Assembly (NCBI GenBank): GCA_002631855.1
Contig: NTLF01000017.1
Coordinates: forward strand, 496,001 to 560,000
DNA from: Zunongwangia sp. ESRF-bin46
Lineage (GTDB): Bacteria > Bacteroidota > Bacteroidia > Flavobacteriales > Flavobacteriaceae
Direction of reading: 5' to 3'
DNA length: 64,000 nucleotides
Shown here in pieces: positions 42,744 through 52,071 of the stretch (the stretch's first letter is position 1; each line of letters begins with the position of its first letter). The position numbers and the translations under genes were made by a program. The notes beneath the pieces were generated by a model. The model searched no databases. It was given only the letters and a program-made list of their open reading frames with translations, and was not told the origin of the DNA.

Positions 42744-44108
42744 TCACTGAAAACTCATCAACCGCTTGATCCATTTTAGTTTTTGGTTGGTATGCGGGTA
42801 GTATTTTATAGGTAGTTCTAACCAGGTAGGCTTATCAAGAATACTTTTGTAGTGCGTAAAGCAATCAAAACCAGCTTTACCGTGGTAATTTCCAATTCCG
42901 CTTTGTCCTACTCCACCAAAGGGTAAATTAGGGTTTGAGATATGCATCACCGCATCATTTATCGCTCCACCACCAAATGATACTTCATTCAAGATTTTTT
43001 GTTTTGTTTTTTTATCGTCGGTAAAGACATAGCAGGATAACGGCTTCGGAAATTTTCGTACCTCGGTAATTGCTTTATCTAAATTAGTATATGCTATAAC
43101 CGGTAAAATGGGGCCGAATATTTCTTCTTGCATCACAGAATCACTAAATGAAACATTTTGAAGAATTGTAGGCTGAATGTATCGAGCCTTTATATCTGTA
43201 TTTCCACCAAAATAAACTTGCTCTGGTTTTATCATTGCGGCTAACCGGTCAAAATTATCGTCATTAATAATCTGAACGTAATTATGGTTTTCAAACTTAA
43301 AATGTTCTTCTTCAATTTCATTTTTTACCAATTCTAAAAACTTTTCTTTTACCTTTTCGTGAACCATTACATAGTCTGGTGCAATACACGTTTGGCCTGC
43401 ATTTAAAAACTTTGCCCACATCATGCGTTTTACCGTCATTTTCAAATTACAATCTTCGGTAACAAATGCTGGGCTCTTACCACCCATTTCCAAAGTTACG
43501 GGGGTTAGGTTTTCCGCAGCAGCTTTGTAAACAATCTTCCCTACTTTGGTGCTTCCGGTAAAGAAAATTTTATCAAAATCTTGTTTTAAAAGTTCTGTTG
43601 TTTCAGAAACGCCACCTTCGATTACTTTAAACACCTTCGGATCAAAATTCTCATTAATCAATTTCGCCATCACTTCACTTGTTTTTGAAGGTAGCTCACT
43701 AGGTTTTAAAACTACTGTATTGCCTGCTGCCAAAGCTGCGACAACTGGAGCTAAAGAAAGTTGATACGGATAGTTCCAAGCTCCTATGACTAAGCAAACC
43801 CCTAAAGGTTCGGGAATAATGTAACTGCTGGCTGGAAAGTTTAATAGGTTGGTCGACACCCGTTTTTTGCGAGACCATTTTTTAATATTTCGTTTAGCCT
43901 CTTTTATATCATTGTATAATAAAGCCAACTCGCTTACATAGGTGTCAAATTCAGATTTTTTGAAGTCTGTGTAGATAGCTTCATTTAAAAGTGATTCATT
44001 GTCTTTTAAAACAGCTTGTAAGGCATCAAGCTGTTTTATCCTAAAGTCAATGTTTTTTGTAGTGTGAGTATTGAAGAAAGATTTTTGGTCTTCTATTATC
44101 TGTTTCAT
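42744..44108 (-). CDS. Aldehyde dehydrogenase, class 3 type
   Basis: A 454-residue NAD(P)-dependent aldehyde dehydrogenase that oxidises aldehydes to acids. It shows the cofactor loop FFTGSTKVGKIV, the glutamate motif LEMGGKSPAFV and the nucleophile cysteine in NAGQTCIAPDYV. LPFGGVGQSGIGNYHG lies near the end. The short N terminus and the C-terminal tail (about the last 35 residues, amphipathic) fit the ALDH3 group, which often handles fatty or aromatic aldehydes and may be membrane-associated. It is monocistronic. Confidence 0.95.
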   Translation of the reverse strand: MKQIIEDQKSFFNTHTTKNIDFRIKQLDALQAVLKDNESLLNEAIYTDFKKSEFDTYVSELALLYNDIKEAKRNIKKWSRKKRVSTNLLNFPASSYIIPEPLGVCLVIGAWNYPYQLSLAPVVAALAAGNTVVLKPSELPSKTSEVMAKLINENFDPKVFKVIEGGVSETTELLKQDFDKIFFTGSTKVGKIVYKAAAENLTPVTLEMGGKSPAFVTEDCNLKMTVKRMMWAKFLNAGQTCIAPDYVMVHEKVKEKFLELVKNEIEEEHFKFENHNYVQIINDDNFDRLAAMIKPEQVYFGGNTDIKARYIQPTILQNVSFSDSVMQEEIFGPILPVIAYTNLDKAITEVRKFPKPLSCYVFTDDKKTKQKILNEVSFGGGAINDAVMHISNPNLPFGGVGQSGIGNYHGKAGFDCFTHYKSILDKPTWLELPIKYYPHTNQKLKWIKRLMSFQ

Positions 44109-44179
44109 GCAATGTTGTGTTTCTGAAAAACTTCAAGATAATTAAACTTATTTCAGAATTTTCATAACAACTTGCTAAA

Positions 44180-44947
44180 TCAACCTTTTTCCCGGTTTAT
44201 TACACGATACTCTTCATAGCATTCACTAATGGCATCAAGTATTTGAAGATCGTTTGCCGTTTTTATAAAACTTTCAGAATAGTTGCAATTGTTCAATATT
44301 TCATCAATGTCAACCCGTTCTAATTGTAGTACGGCCATTAAAGTCTCCCGGTCGTACTTACTTGCCAATAGATTCCTAATCTCATCGTCTTGTTTCATTT
44401 TACGGAGCTTTCGCATCTGTTTAGGCCGTTTTCCGAAGACATTATAGAGAAAATCTGCCGGATTGAAAATTGCACTCAACACCTTGGTAACAGCGCCTGG
44501 CTGTTTGCTTCCGCCCTCATAACCAGAACTTAAACCAGATATACGGTATCGATAATTATCGTAAATAGGAATAATTTTAGCGTCTACCTCAACATAACCT
44601 GTAAGTTGTACCGGTTTTACCACAACTTCTTCAAGTGCGATACCTAATTCGGTCATTTTTACTTTAATATCACCAAACTTTAACCAGTCATTTGTCACCC
44701 GAACCCTGATGGATTTATACCCTAAATAACTAAAGTATAATGTGTCGTTCACCTTAGCACGAATGGAAAAGTCACCTTCATTATCGGTAGTGGTACCAAT
44801 AACTTCATTTAAGTTAACGATATTCACATTTTCTAAAGGCTCATCGTTTGCACTACTAAGCACCTTTCCTTTAATTGGTTCGCTTTCTTGCGAAAAGGCA
44901 AAAGCTGTTAGTAAACAAAATAATAAAAGTAGAATGTGCTTTTTCAT
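44180..44947 (-). CDS. Carboxypeptidase-regulatory-like domain protein, exported
   Basis: A 255-residue protein with a signal peptide (MKKHILLLLFCLLTAFAFS) and a CarboxypepD_reg-like beta-sandwich. That sandwich (IKGKVLSSANDEPLENVNI, TTTDNEGDFSIRAKVNDTLYFSYLGYKSI) is the kind often attached to TonB-dependent receptors. Here the C-terminal 130 residues are helical and charged (KQMRKLRKMKQDDEIRNLL) and unrelated to a barrel. The frame extends 16 codons upstream but the signal peptide marks the start. Probably a periplasmic protein; function unknown. Confidence 0.85.
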   Translation of the reverse strand: MKKHILLLLFCLLTAFAFSQESEPIKGKVLSSANDEPLENVNIVNLNEVIGTTTDNEGDFSIRAKVNDTLYFSYLGYKSIRVRVTNDWLKFGDIKVKMTELGIALEEVVVKPVQLTGYVEVDAKIIPIYDNYRYRISGLSSGYEGGSKQPGAVTKVLSAIFNPADFLYNVFGKRPKQMRKLRKMKQDDEIRNLLASKYDRETLMAVLQLERVDIDEILNNCNYSESFIKTANDLQILDAISECYEEYRVINREKG

Positions 44948-45022
44948 AACTAATTGGGGTAAATTTATATAAGATAGACGATAAATCCGTGCCAAAGTTT
45001 CAAAAGTAGGCTAATTTATTTA

Positions 45023-46789
45023 TTAATTACGCCTTCTACGCTTTCCTCCTGTACCTTTTCCTGAAGGACGTTCACTTCTTCTACGGCTTTTTCCTTTAAA
45101 TTTGGATCCACCGCCATCAAAACTTTTTCCGCCTCGGTTTCCTTTTCCACGGCCCTTACCGCCGCTTCTTCCGCCACTACGTCCGCCGCCTTTTTTACGA
45201 CCGTCCTTACTTATTTCTACTGAAATATTACGACCATCTAATTTAAAGTCGTTAAATATGTTCATTACTAAATCTTGATGCTTTTTATCAGTATTGAAAA
45301 AAGAGAATGAATCTTTTACATCAACGCGGAATACATCATCTTGCCCTAAATTAAGTAAATCTTTTAAGAAATCTTTCAGGCTCATCCAGTTAAAGTCGTC
45401 GCGCCCCCCAATATTAATGAAATAACGCACACTGTCTTCGCTGTTCCCTACCGAAGTATCACCCACAGCAGAGTTTAAGTCTTTCTCGTTTTTATAATAA
45501 TTGTAGAAACGGGTAAACTCTACCGAAAAGACTTTCTTAATCAATTCTTCTTTACTGAAACCTTCCAGCACTTCGTTGATATTTGGAAGATAAGGATCAA
45601 TCTCGTGGTTTACTTCTGTGTTCTTTATACTGTTAGCCAAATGGAACAATTGTGTTTCACAAATTTCCATCCCGCTTGGAACTTCTTTTTTAGTAAAGCT
45701 TCTCTGAATGATTTTTTCAATGCTCTTAATCTTTCTAAGTTCACTTTTTGAGACAATCACCATAGAAACACCACTTTTACCAGCACGACCCGTACGGCCA
45801 CTACGATGTGTGTAAGTTTCAATCTCGTCTGGTAATTGATAGTTGATTACGTGTGTAATATCGTCTACATCAATTCCACGTGCAGCAACATCTGTCGCTA
45901 CCAACATTTGTATTTGGCGTGTTCTAAAGGATTTCATCACTAAATCACGTTGATTCTGACTTAAATCTCCGTGTATTGCAGCTGCATTGTAACCATCTTC
46001 AATTAGTTTTTCAGCTACTTTTTGAGTGTCTCGTTTGGTACGGCAAAACACTACTGAAAAAATATCAGGATTCGCATCGGCCAAACGTTTTAATGCCAAA
46101 TAACGATCTCTCGCATTAACTAAATAGTATTCGTGTGAAACATTTTCGGTACCTACGTTTCTGCTTCCAACGGTTATTTCAACCGGGCTGTGCATAAACT
46201 TTTTAGCAATCTTTGCAACGTCTTTTGGCATGGTTGCACTAAAAAGCCACGTACTTTTATCTTTTGGGGAATGGGATAGTATTTCGGTAATATCTTCATA
46301 AAAGCCCATGTTCAACATTTCATCGGCTTCGTCTAATACACAATATTCAATTTTTGAAATATCGATCATTCCACGACCAATCATATCTTTCATTCTACCA
46401 GGGGTAGCAACGATAATCTGAGCACCTTTTTTAATTTGGCGTGCTTGGTCAGTAATACTAGCGCCACCATAAATAGCAACTACGTTAAGACCTTTTTTGT
46501 GTTTTCCGTAGCTTTCCAGCTCTTTCGTTATCTGCAAACAAAGCTCGCGTGTTGGCGAAAGGATAAGCCCTTGTGTAGTGCGGCTTTCTATCTGTATTTT
46601 TTGAAGCATTGGGAATCCGAATGCAGCTGTTTTACCGGTTCCGGTTTGTGCCAAAGAAACAATATCGGTTTCTCTTTCAAGTAAGATTGGGATTGTTTTT
46701 TCTTGTACGTCTGATGGGATTTCAAAACCCATGTCGGTAATGGCCTGAAGTAAGTTGTCTTCAAGGCCTAATTCTTTAAATGTAGCCAT
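45023..46789 (-). CDS. deaD: DEAD-box RNA helicase with DbpA-like RNA-binding domain
   Basis: A 588-residue ATP-dependent RNA helicase. Motifs in order: Q motif near FEIPSDVQEKTIP, AQTGTGKT, PTRELCLQ, TPGRMKD, DEADEML, SAT, ATDVAARGID and HRSGRTGRAGK. Residues about 470-550 form a DbpA/CsdA-type RNA-binding domain (RYFINIGGRDDFNW...), and the C terminus is a Gly/Arg/Lys-rich tail. Such proteins help ribosome assembly and mRNA turnover in the cold. A hairpin in the leader (46864-46887) hints at control by RNA structure. Confidence 0.95.
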   Translation of the reverse strand: MATFKELGLEDNLLQAITDMGFEIPSDVQEKTIPILLERETDIVSLAQTGTGKTAAFGFPMLQKIQIESRTTQGLILSPTRELCLQITKELESYGKHKKGLNVVAIYGGASITDQARQIKKGAQIIVATPGRMKDMIGRGMIDISKIEYCVLDEADEMLNMGFYEDITEILSHSPKDKSTWLFSATMPKDVAKIAKKFMHSPVEITVGSRNVGTENVSHEYYLVNARDRYLALKRLADANPDIFSVVFCRTKRDTQKVAEKLIEDGYNAAAIHGDLSQNQRDLVMKSFRTRQIQMLVATDVAARGIDVDDITHVINYQLPDEIETYTHRSGRTGRAGKSGVSMVIVSKSELRKIKSIEKIIQRSFTKKEVPSGMEICETQLFHLANSIKNTEVNHEIDPYLPNINEVLEGFSKEELIKKVFSVEFTRFYNYYKNEKDLNSAVGDTSVGNSEDSVRYFINIGGRDDFNWMSLKDFLKDLLNLGQDDVFRVDVKDSFSFFNTDKKHQDLVMNIFNDFKLDGRNISVEISKDGRKKGGGRSGGRSGGKGRGKGNRGGKSFDGGGSKFKGKSRRRSERPSGKGTGGKRRRRN

Positions 46790-46863
46790 AAAATGGTTTA
46801 AAATGTTTGCGTGTTGGTTGGAAGCAAACGACTATTAAACCTTGGGCTTCTCTTCAACACAAA

Positions 46864-46887
46864 ATCCTCACCCTGAGGATTTTTTTG
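46864..46887. promoter_or_regulatory. Hairpin in the leader of the DEAD-box helicase gene
   Basis: ATCCTCA (46864-46870) pairs with TGAGGAT (46874-46880) around a 3-nt loop, 75-100 bp upstream of the helicase start. A long T-run lies on the plus-strand side. Cold-shock helicase genes often have structured leaders, so this may be one; alternatively it is a terminator working rightwards. Confidence 0.35.
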
Positions 46888-46986
46888 AAGCGGCAAAGAT
46901 AGTTTATTTAATTTGATTAATATTTAAAAGCGAGTTAATATTTATATCTATATATTTACGTGCCTAAACTAACTTAACCTTTTATA

Positions 46987-47583
46987 ATGAATAAACTTAC
47001 TTTACTGTTGCTATGCCTATTTACGTCTTTATCAGCATTATCTCAAACTTTTGAGTTTGGCCCTTCTCTTCAATATCATAGAACTGCCTTTCAGTTTGAT
47101 AATGAAGATGAAATTATAATCTCAGATTATGGAATATCCGAAGGGACAAAGACCACAGAAACCGACAGCAACATTGCTTTTGGAGGTTACGCAGCTTATT
47201 ACACCGAAAACACGTTTGCATACATAGCAGAGTTATTTTATGTGACTACTTCTTCACCTAATTATGGAGATAATAAATTCAACAGTATTAATTTAATACC
47301 GAGTGTTGCTGCTGAAATGTTCAATTCAAACTTATTTATAAACGCAGGGTTGGGAGCTGGTTTTCTTTTAAATAAACCAGATTTTAATGATATTAAAGAT
47401 GTAGAGGGTAACGATTATAGTTCTATAGATATTCTAGTGAAATTGGCGTTAAACTACCGAATTAAAAATGTATTAACCATAGATGGCGGAGCACTTTTTG
47501 GCGCTATCGATGTAGTTGATGAGCAACGCAGGTTTCATTATTATTTAGGAGTTCGAGTTCCTCTAAATTTATTAATAAAATAA
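46987..47583 (+). CDS. Outer-membrane beta-barrel protein, small
   Basis: A 198-residue protein with a signal peptide (MNKLTLLLLCLFTSLSALSQ). An alternating pattern follows, typical of an 8-stranded outer-membrane barrel (FEFGPSLQYHRTAF, NIAFGGYAAYYTE, FAYIAELFYVTTS, LFINAGLGAGFLL). The C terminus ends in a strand (HYYLGVRVPLNLLIK). Function unknown. Confidence 0.8.
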   Translation: MNKLTLLLLCLFTSLSALSQTFEFGPSLQYHRTAFQFDNEDEIIISDYGISEGTKTTETDSNIAFGGYAAYYTENTFAYIAELFYVTTSSPNYGDNKFNSINLIPSVAAEMFNSNLFINAGLGAGFLLNKPDFNDIKDVEGNDYSSIDILVKLALNYRIKNVLTIDGGALFGAIDVVDEQRRFHYYLGVRVPLNLLIK

Positions 47584-47593
47584 CACTAAAATT

Positions 47594-48166
47594 TTATTCC
47601 CGAAGGTATTCAATAAGTTGGCGCATGGCTTTACCTCGATGGCCTATTTCACTTTTTTGGGTCAGTTTCATTTCGGCAAAAGTCTCTTTAAAACCATCTG
47701 GTTTAAAAATTGGATCGTATCCAAACCCACTTGTCCCCTTTTTTTCTGTGGTGATTTCGCCTTCGCAAATTCCTAAGAAAAGAACTTCGGAATGATTCAA
47801 GGTTAACGCAATTGCCGTTTTAAATCTGGCAGAGCGGTCTTCTTTCCCATCTAAGTTTTTTAAAAGTTTTTCAATATTCGCTTCTGAATTTTTATCATCG
47901 CCAGCATAGCGAGCACTGTAGACACCAGGTTCACCATCTAGAGAGGCAACTTCCAGTCCAGTATCATCCGCAAAACAGCTAAGGTCATAGTTATCCCGCA
48001 CATAGTTGGCTTTTAAAATAGCATTGCCCTCAATGGTATCGGCCGTTTCAGGAATTTCTTCATTGCAACCAATATCGGTCAGGCTTAATATTTCAAAATG
48101 ATGCGGAAGCAAGGCCTTTACTTCTTTCAGTTTATTTTTATTGTGCGTGGCAAAGACTAGTTTCAT
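47594..48166 (-). CDS. rdgB: XTP/dITP pyrophosphatase (non-canonical purine NTPase)
   Basis: It removes ITP, dITP and XTP by hydrolysing them to the monophosphate, keeping damaged purines out of DNA and RNA. The 190-residue length is usual for HAM1/RdgB. Motifs are LVFATHNKNKLKEVKALLP, FADDTGLEVASLDGEPGVYSARYAG (in part), GFGYDPIFKPDG and KSEIGHRGKAM. It is probably transcribed alone or with the VOC gene 34 bp upstream. Confidence 0.97.
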   Translation of the reverse strand: MKLVFATHNKNKLKEVKALLPHHFEILSLTDIGCNEEIPETADTIEGNAILKANYVRDNYDLSCFADDTGLEVASLDGEPGVYSARYAGDDKNSEANIEKLLKNLDGKEDRSARFKTAIALTLNHSEVLFLGICEGEITTEKKGTSGFGYDPIFKPDGFKETFAEMKLTQKSEIGHRGKAMRQLIEYLRE

Positions 48167-48200
48167 TATTCGAGTTTGACGGTTATTTTTACTAAAGAGT

Positions 48201-48575
48201 TTATTTTTGCGAATGTAAAGCTATTCTATTTCCTTCAGAATCTATAAAAGCAGCCATGAATCCATGTTCAGGGGAAATCTCGGTTTTTTCTTGGTAAATT
48301 TTCCCACCAGCATCCTCTACTCTATCTAATTCATTTTTCACATCGTCACTATAAAAATAAACCAAAGGCCCTTCTTGGCTCGGAATATAGCTTTCTTGTT
48401 CTATTAATGTACCAGTAGCCCCTGGAGCATCTTCTATAAAAGGAAACCACCCCATTTTTAACCCACCAAAATCTACAGGCTTTATAGTAACATCAAGTAC
48501 TTTTTCATAAAACTTAATGGCTCGTTCCATATTATTAACAGGTATTTCCACCCATGCAAAAGTATTATGCTTCAT
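48201..48575 (-). CDS. VOC (glyoxalase/bleomycin-resistance) family protein
   Basis: A 124-residue single-repeat VOC protein of the kind annotated as glyoxalase-like. Typical elements are HNTFAWVEIPVNNMERAIKFYEKVL (in part), PLVYFYSDDVKNELDRVEDAGG and FMAAFIDSEGNRIALHSQ. The metal ligands His2 or Glu at the N-terminal strand and Glu in the last strand are only partly present, so it may bind rather than turn over its ligand. An upstream ATG five codons earlier is possible. Confidence 0.88.
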   Translation of the reverse strand: MKHNTFAWVEIPVNNMERAIKFYEKVLDVTIKPVDFGGLKMGWFPFIEDAPGATGTLIEQESYIPSQEGPLVYFYSDDVKNELDRVEDAGGKIYQEKTEISPEHGFMAAFIDSEGNRIALHSQK

Positions 48576-48614
48576 AATATAGTTTGTCAAGTATGAATAT
48601 TAAGATTTTCTAAT

Positions 48615-49274
48615 TTACAACTTTTTTTGCTCGTGATATCGCTTTATTATTTCTTCTGAACTCTTTAACGTGTTCTTTGTCCACAGCAATTCTATTTCGT
48701 GTTTCTCTTCTTTGGAAAGTTGCCAATCTACATCACTTTGTTTGAGTCGTGTCACTACGTCTTGCAAAATTATAGCTGCGGAAACTGAAATATTCAAGCT
48801 TTCGGTAAATCCATACATCGGTATTTTTAAATAACCATCTGCTTTTTTCAAGACGGTATCACTTAACCCCTCTCGTTCTTTTCCGAAGAAAAAGGCGCTT
48901 TTTTTGGTTACATCGAAGTCGTGCAACAGAGTCGATTCATTATGTGGTGTCGTAGCGATAAGCTGGTAATCTTGATCTTTTAGATTTTCCATACAGTTTT
49001 CGATTGAATCATACCGGTTTAAACTTACCCACTTTTGGGCTCCCATTGCAATTTCCCTATCCACACGTTTGCCCAATTTTTCTTCTACTACGTGCAGGTC
49101 TTGAATACCAAAAACATCGCAGGTACGCATGACGGCACTGGTATTATGCAATTGATAGACATCTTCGGTCACAACAGTAAAATGACGGGTTCGTCTGGCC
49201 AAAACTTCTTTAAAAAGTTCTCGGCGTCTATCGGTAATATGGTTTTGTAAATATTTTAAAAGTTGGGAATCCAA
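48615..49274 (-). CDS. trmH: tRNA (Gm18) 2'-O-methyltransferase TrmH-type
   Basis: A 219-residue SpoU-class SPOUT methyltransferase. It has a short N-terminal helical part, then FTVVTEDVYQLHNTSAVMRTCDVFG, close to the TrmH signature (HNxSAxxRTxDxxG; given in part). The knot motif is FGKEREGLSDTVLKKADGYLKIPMYGFTESLNISVSAAIILQ (only key segments quoted: FGKEREGLS, PMYGFTESLNISVSAA). It should methylate the 2'-OH of G18 in tRNA; other SPOUT targets cannot be excluded. Confidence 0.9.
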   Translation of the reverse strand: MDSQLLKYLQNHITDRRRELFKEVLARRTRHFTVVTEDVYQLHNTSAVMRTCDVFGIQDLHVVEEKLGKRVDREIAMGAQKWVSLNRYDSIENCMENLKDQDYQLIATTPHNESTLLHDFDVTKKSAFFFGKEREGLSDTVLKKADGYLKIPMYGFTESLNISVSAAIILQDVVTRLKQSDVDWQLSKEEKHEIELLWTKNTLKSSEEIIKRYHEQKKL

Positions 49275-49319
49275 TAGAAATAAGTATTTTTAGAAAACGA
49301 AGATATAAAAAATAGATTA

Positions 49320-50003
49320 ATGAATATTGTAGTCTTAACTGGTGCCGGAGTAAGTGCAGAAAGTGGAATAAATACCTTTAGAGATAGCGATGGCCTTTGG
49401 GAAAATCACGATATTATGGAGGTGGCTTCGCCTCAAGGTTTTGCTAAAGACCCAGGATTGGTACTAGACTTTTATAACAAACGGCGTAAACAATTACTGG
49501 AGGTTCAGCCCAATGCAGCCCACAAGGCCTTAGTTGAATTAGAACAAAATCATGACGTAACCATCATCACCCAAAATGTCGATGACCTACACGAACGGGC
49601 AGGAAGTACAAACGTTGTTCACTTGCACGGCGAATTGCTAAAAGTGCGTAGTACAGGCAATGAAACCACTGTTCTAGAGTGGAAAAAAGACCTCAACCTT
49701 GGTGATTGTTGTGGTGAAAACCATCAATTGCGTCCGCACGTAGTTTGGTTTGGTGAAATGGTCCCGATGATGGATGAAGCAATGCATTATGTAACAGAAG
49801 CTGATGTTTTAATTATCGTTGGTACGTCTATGCAAGTATATCCTGCCGCCGGGTTGCTTCAATTTGCTTTGGAAAACGTACCTATCTTTTTTGTTGACCC
49901 TAATCCATCTATTTCTTCATCAGATCGAGTTTCTGTTTTTGCTGAAAAAGCATCTACAGGAGTTCCTAAAGTGATTACTGAAATTGAAAAAATGGCTGTT
50001 TAA
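49320..50003 (+). CDS. cobB: NAD-dependent deacylase, sirtuin (Sir2/CobB-like)
   Basis: A 227-residue class III sirtuin that uses NAD to remove acyl groups from lysines. Motifs are VVLTGAGVSAESGINTFRD, TQNVDDLHERAG, HLHGE (catalytic His103) and LIIVGTSMQVYPAAGL. The class III Tyr52/Arg55 pair (FYNKRR), which binds succinyl-lysine, is present. The zinc-ribbon cysteines are largely lost: the first CxxC reads STGN and only Cys130-Cys131 remains of the second. It overlaps the next gene by one base. Confidence 0.93.
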   Translation: MNIVVLTGAGVSAESGINTFRDSDGLWENHDIMEVASPQGFAKDPGLVLDFYNKRRKQLLEVQPNAAHKALVELEQNHDVTIITQNVDDLHERAGSTNVVHLHGELLKVRSTGNETTVLEWKKDLNLGDCCGENHQLRPHVVWFGEMVPMMDEAMHYVTEADVLIIVGTSMQVYPAAGLLQFALENVPIFFVDPNPSISSSDRVSVFAEKASTGVPKVITEIEKMAV

Positions 50004-50590
50004 TGAGTTCTTCTGAATTATTACAACAACTATCTTATACAAAAGCATACCGAAAAAACAGGTTAGATGCTGCACATTGGGTGATTGCACATCCTGAAAC
50101 ATTTGGTGAACTACTTACTTACTGCCTTACTGCAAAAGATGATCTATCATACAAAGCCGCTTGGGTATTGGAATTTGTATATCTAGAGAAACCAGAGCTT
50201 TTACTACCTCATTTAGATTTCTTTTTTGAAAAACTACCTACGATAACCCGTGATCAAACGCTCAGACCGATGGCACATATTTGTGAAATGATTGCTATTT
50301 CATATTACAAAAAGGAGGAAGAAGAATTACGCTTACAGTTTACCGAAACACATAAAAAAACAATGACCGAGTGTTGTTTCGATTGGTTGATAACCGATAA
50401 AAAAATAGCCTGCCAAGCACGTGCGATGACAGCATTATTTCATTTAGGTACCGAGTTTGAATGGATACACCCTGAATTACAACAAATCATTGAACAAAAC
50501 ATTCACTTAGGCAGCGCTGGGTATAAGGCTAGAGGGAAAAACACGATTAAGCAGATTGTTACGTTTCAGAAAAAAAGACCTACAAACTGA
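50003..50590 (+). CDS. HEAT-like helical protein, unknown
   Basis: A 195-residue alpha-helical protein with repeat-like helices (LGELLTYCLTAKDDLSYKAAWVLEFVYL, in part) resembling HEAT or adaptin-type folds seen in flavobacterial genomes as a conserved hypothetical. It shares the last base of the sirtuin stop with its start, so they are cotranscribed. No catalytic motif. Confidence 0.8.
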   Translation: MSSSELLQQLSYTKAYRKNRLDAAHWVIAHPETFGELLTYCLTAKDDLSYKAAWVLEFVYLEKPELLLPHLDFFFEKLPTITRDQTLRPMAHICEMIAISYYKKEEEELRLQFTETHKKTMTECCFDWLITDKKIACQARAMTALFHLGTEFEWIHPELQQIIEQNIHLGSAGYKARGKNTIKQIVTFQKKRPTN

Positions 50591-50624
50591 AGTGAAAATC
50601 GAGCCGTTAGGTGTTAAAAATTAG

Positions 50625-50632
50625 TATCTTTG
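50625..50632 (+). promoter_or_regulatory. Promoter -7 box for purB
   Basis: TATCTTTG matches TAnnTTTG exactly, 20 bp before the purB ATG. A matching TTG in the -33 region is not clear. Confidence 0.6.
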
Positions 50633-50651
50633 CACCTTTAAATTTCAACCC

Positions 50652-51995
50652 ATGGCTAACAACGCATTACAAGCAATTTCACCAATAGATGGTCGATATG
50701 CATCGAAAACAAAAGATCTCGTTCCTTTCTTTTCTGAAGAAGCACTTATAAAATACAGAGTGCAGGTAGAAGTGGAGTATTTTATCGCTTTGGTAGAACT
50801 TCCATTACCGCAATTAAGCGATTTTGATACATCAAAGTTTGAAGCACTTCGGAAATTATACACTAATTTTTCTACGGAAGACGCTCAAAAAATAAAAGAC
50901 ACCGAAAAAGTGACCAACCACGATGTTAAGGCGGTTGAGTATTTTATAAAAGAAAAGTTTGATGCGCTGGGATTGGAAAAATCTAAAGAGTTTATCCATT
51001 TCGGGTTGACGTCTCAAGATATCAACAATACAGCTATCCCGTTGTCTTTAAAAGAAGCCATGAACGAAGTCTATGTGCCTTTGTTATTGGATGTAAAAAA
51101 GAAACTTAAAGAATTGGCTGAAGACTGGGCAAACGTCCCAATGCTAGCGCGCACACACGGTCAGCCGGCTTCCCCTACCCGTTTGGGCAAAGAAATTGAC
51201 GTGTTTGTAACGCGTATTGATGAACAATTCGATTTATTGGACAATATTAAAAGTGCAGCCAAATTTGGTGGTGCTACAGGGAATTTCAATGCCCATAAAG
51301 TTGCTTATCCTGATGTAGATTGGAAAGCTTTTGGACACAATTTTGTACAATCCAAGTTAGGATTGCACCACTCCTTCCCTACCACGCAAATTGAGCATTA
51401 CGACCATATGGCGGCTTTGTTTGATTGCCTAAAACGTATCAACAACATTTTAATCGATCTGGACCGTGATATTTGGAGTTACGTTTCTATGGATTATTTT
51501 AAACAGAAAATTAAGAAAGGTGAAGTAGGTTCTTCGGCTATGCCACATAAAGTAAACCCTATCGATTTTGAAAACAGTGAAGGAAACTTAGGTATTGCCA
51601 ACGCAATTTTTGAGCATCTTTCAGCTAAATTACCTATTAGCCGTTTGCAACGTGACTTAACTGATAGCACTGTGTTACGAAACATTGGCGTGCCGATTGG
51701 ACATACCTTAATTGGTTTTCAATCTACGTTAAAAGGTTTGGGTAAATTATTGCTGAATGAAGCCAAATTTAATGAAGACCTTGAAAAAAACTGGGCGGTT
51801 GTAGCCGAAGCCATTCAAACCATTTTGCGAAGGGAAGGCTATGCAAACCCATATGAAGCATTGAAAGGCTTAACTAGAACAAATGAAGCGATCACAAAAC
51901 AATCGATGGCCGATTTTATTGAAACCTTAGATGTTTCCGAAGCTGTTAAAGAAGAAATGCGGGTAATTACGCCGTCTAACTATACGGGGATTTAA
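50652..51995 (+). CDS. purB: Adenylosuccinate lyase
   Basis: It catalyses two fumarate-releasing steps: SAICAR to AICAR, and adenylosuccinate to AMP. The 447-residue protein belongs to the fumarase/aspartase superfamily. Key stretches are SPIDGRYASK, MLARTHGQPASPTRLGKE, GGATGNFNAH, QIEHYDHMA and the mobile signature loop GSSAMPHKVNPIDFENSEGN (positions about 294-313, with the catalytic serine in GSSAMPHKVNP). It has its own promoter and terminator. Confidence 0.98.
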   Translation: MANNALQAISPIDGRYASKTKDLVPFFSEEALIKYRVQVEVEYFIALVELPLPQLSDFDTSKFEALRKLYTNFSTEDAQKIKDTEKVTNHDVKAVEYFIKEKFDALGLEKSKEFIHFGLTSQDINNTAIPLSLKEAMNEVYVPLLLDVKKKLKELAEDWANVPMLARTHGQPASPTRLGKEIDVFVTRIDEQFDLLDNIKSAAKFGGATGNFNAHKVAYPDVDWKAFGHNFVQSKLGLHHSFPTTQIEHYDHMAALFDCLKRINNILIDLDRDIWSYVSMDYFKQKIKKGEVGSSAMPHKVNPIDFENSEGNLGIANAIFEHLSAKLPISRLQRDLTDSTVLRNIGVPIGHTLIGFQSTLKGLGKLLLNEAKFNEDLEKNWAVVAEAIQTILRREGYANPYEALKGLTRTNEAITKQSMADFIETLDVSEAVKEEMRVITPSNYTGI

Positions 51996-52016
51996 TTTTT
52001 CAAATACCTAACATGA

Positions 52017-52050
52017 AAAAAGCTTCAGAAAATATCTGAAGCTTTTTTTT
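52017..52050. terminator. Bidirectional terminator after purB
   Basis: The stem AAAGCTTCAGA / TCTGAAGCTTT (arms near 52020-52030 and 52036-52046) has a 5-nt loop with an A-run before and T-run after. It ends purB and, on the other strand, the DUF4252 operon. Confidence 0.85.
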
Positions 52051-52071
52051 TATTAAATATAGTATAAAGTG

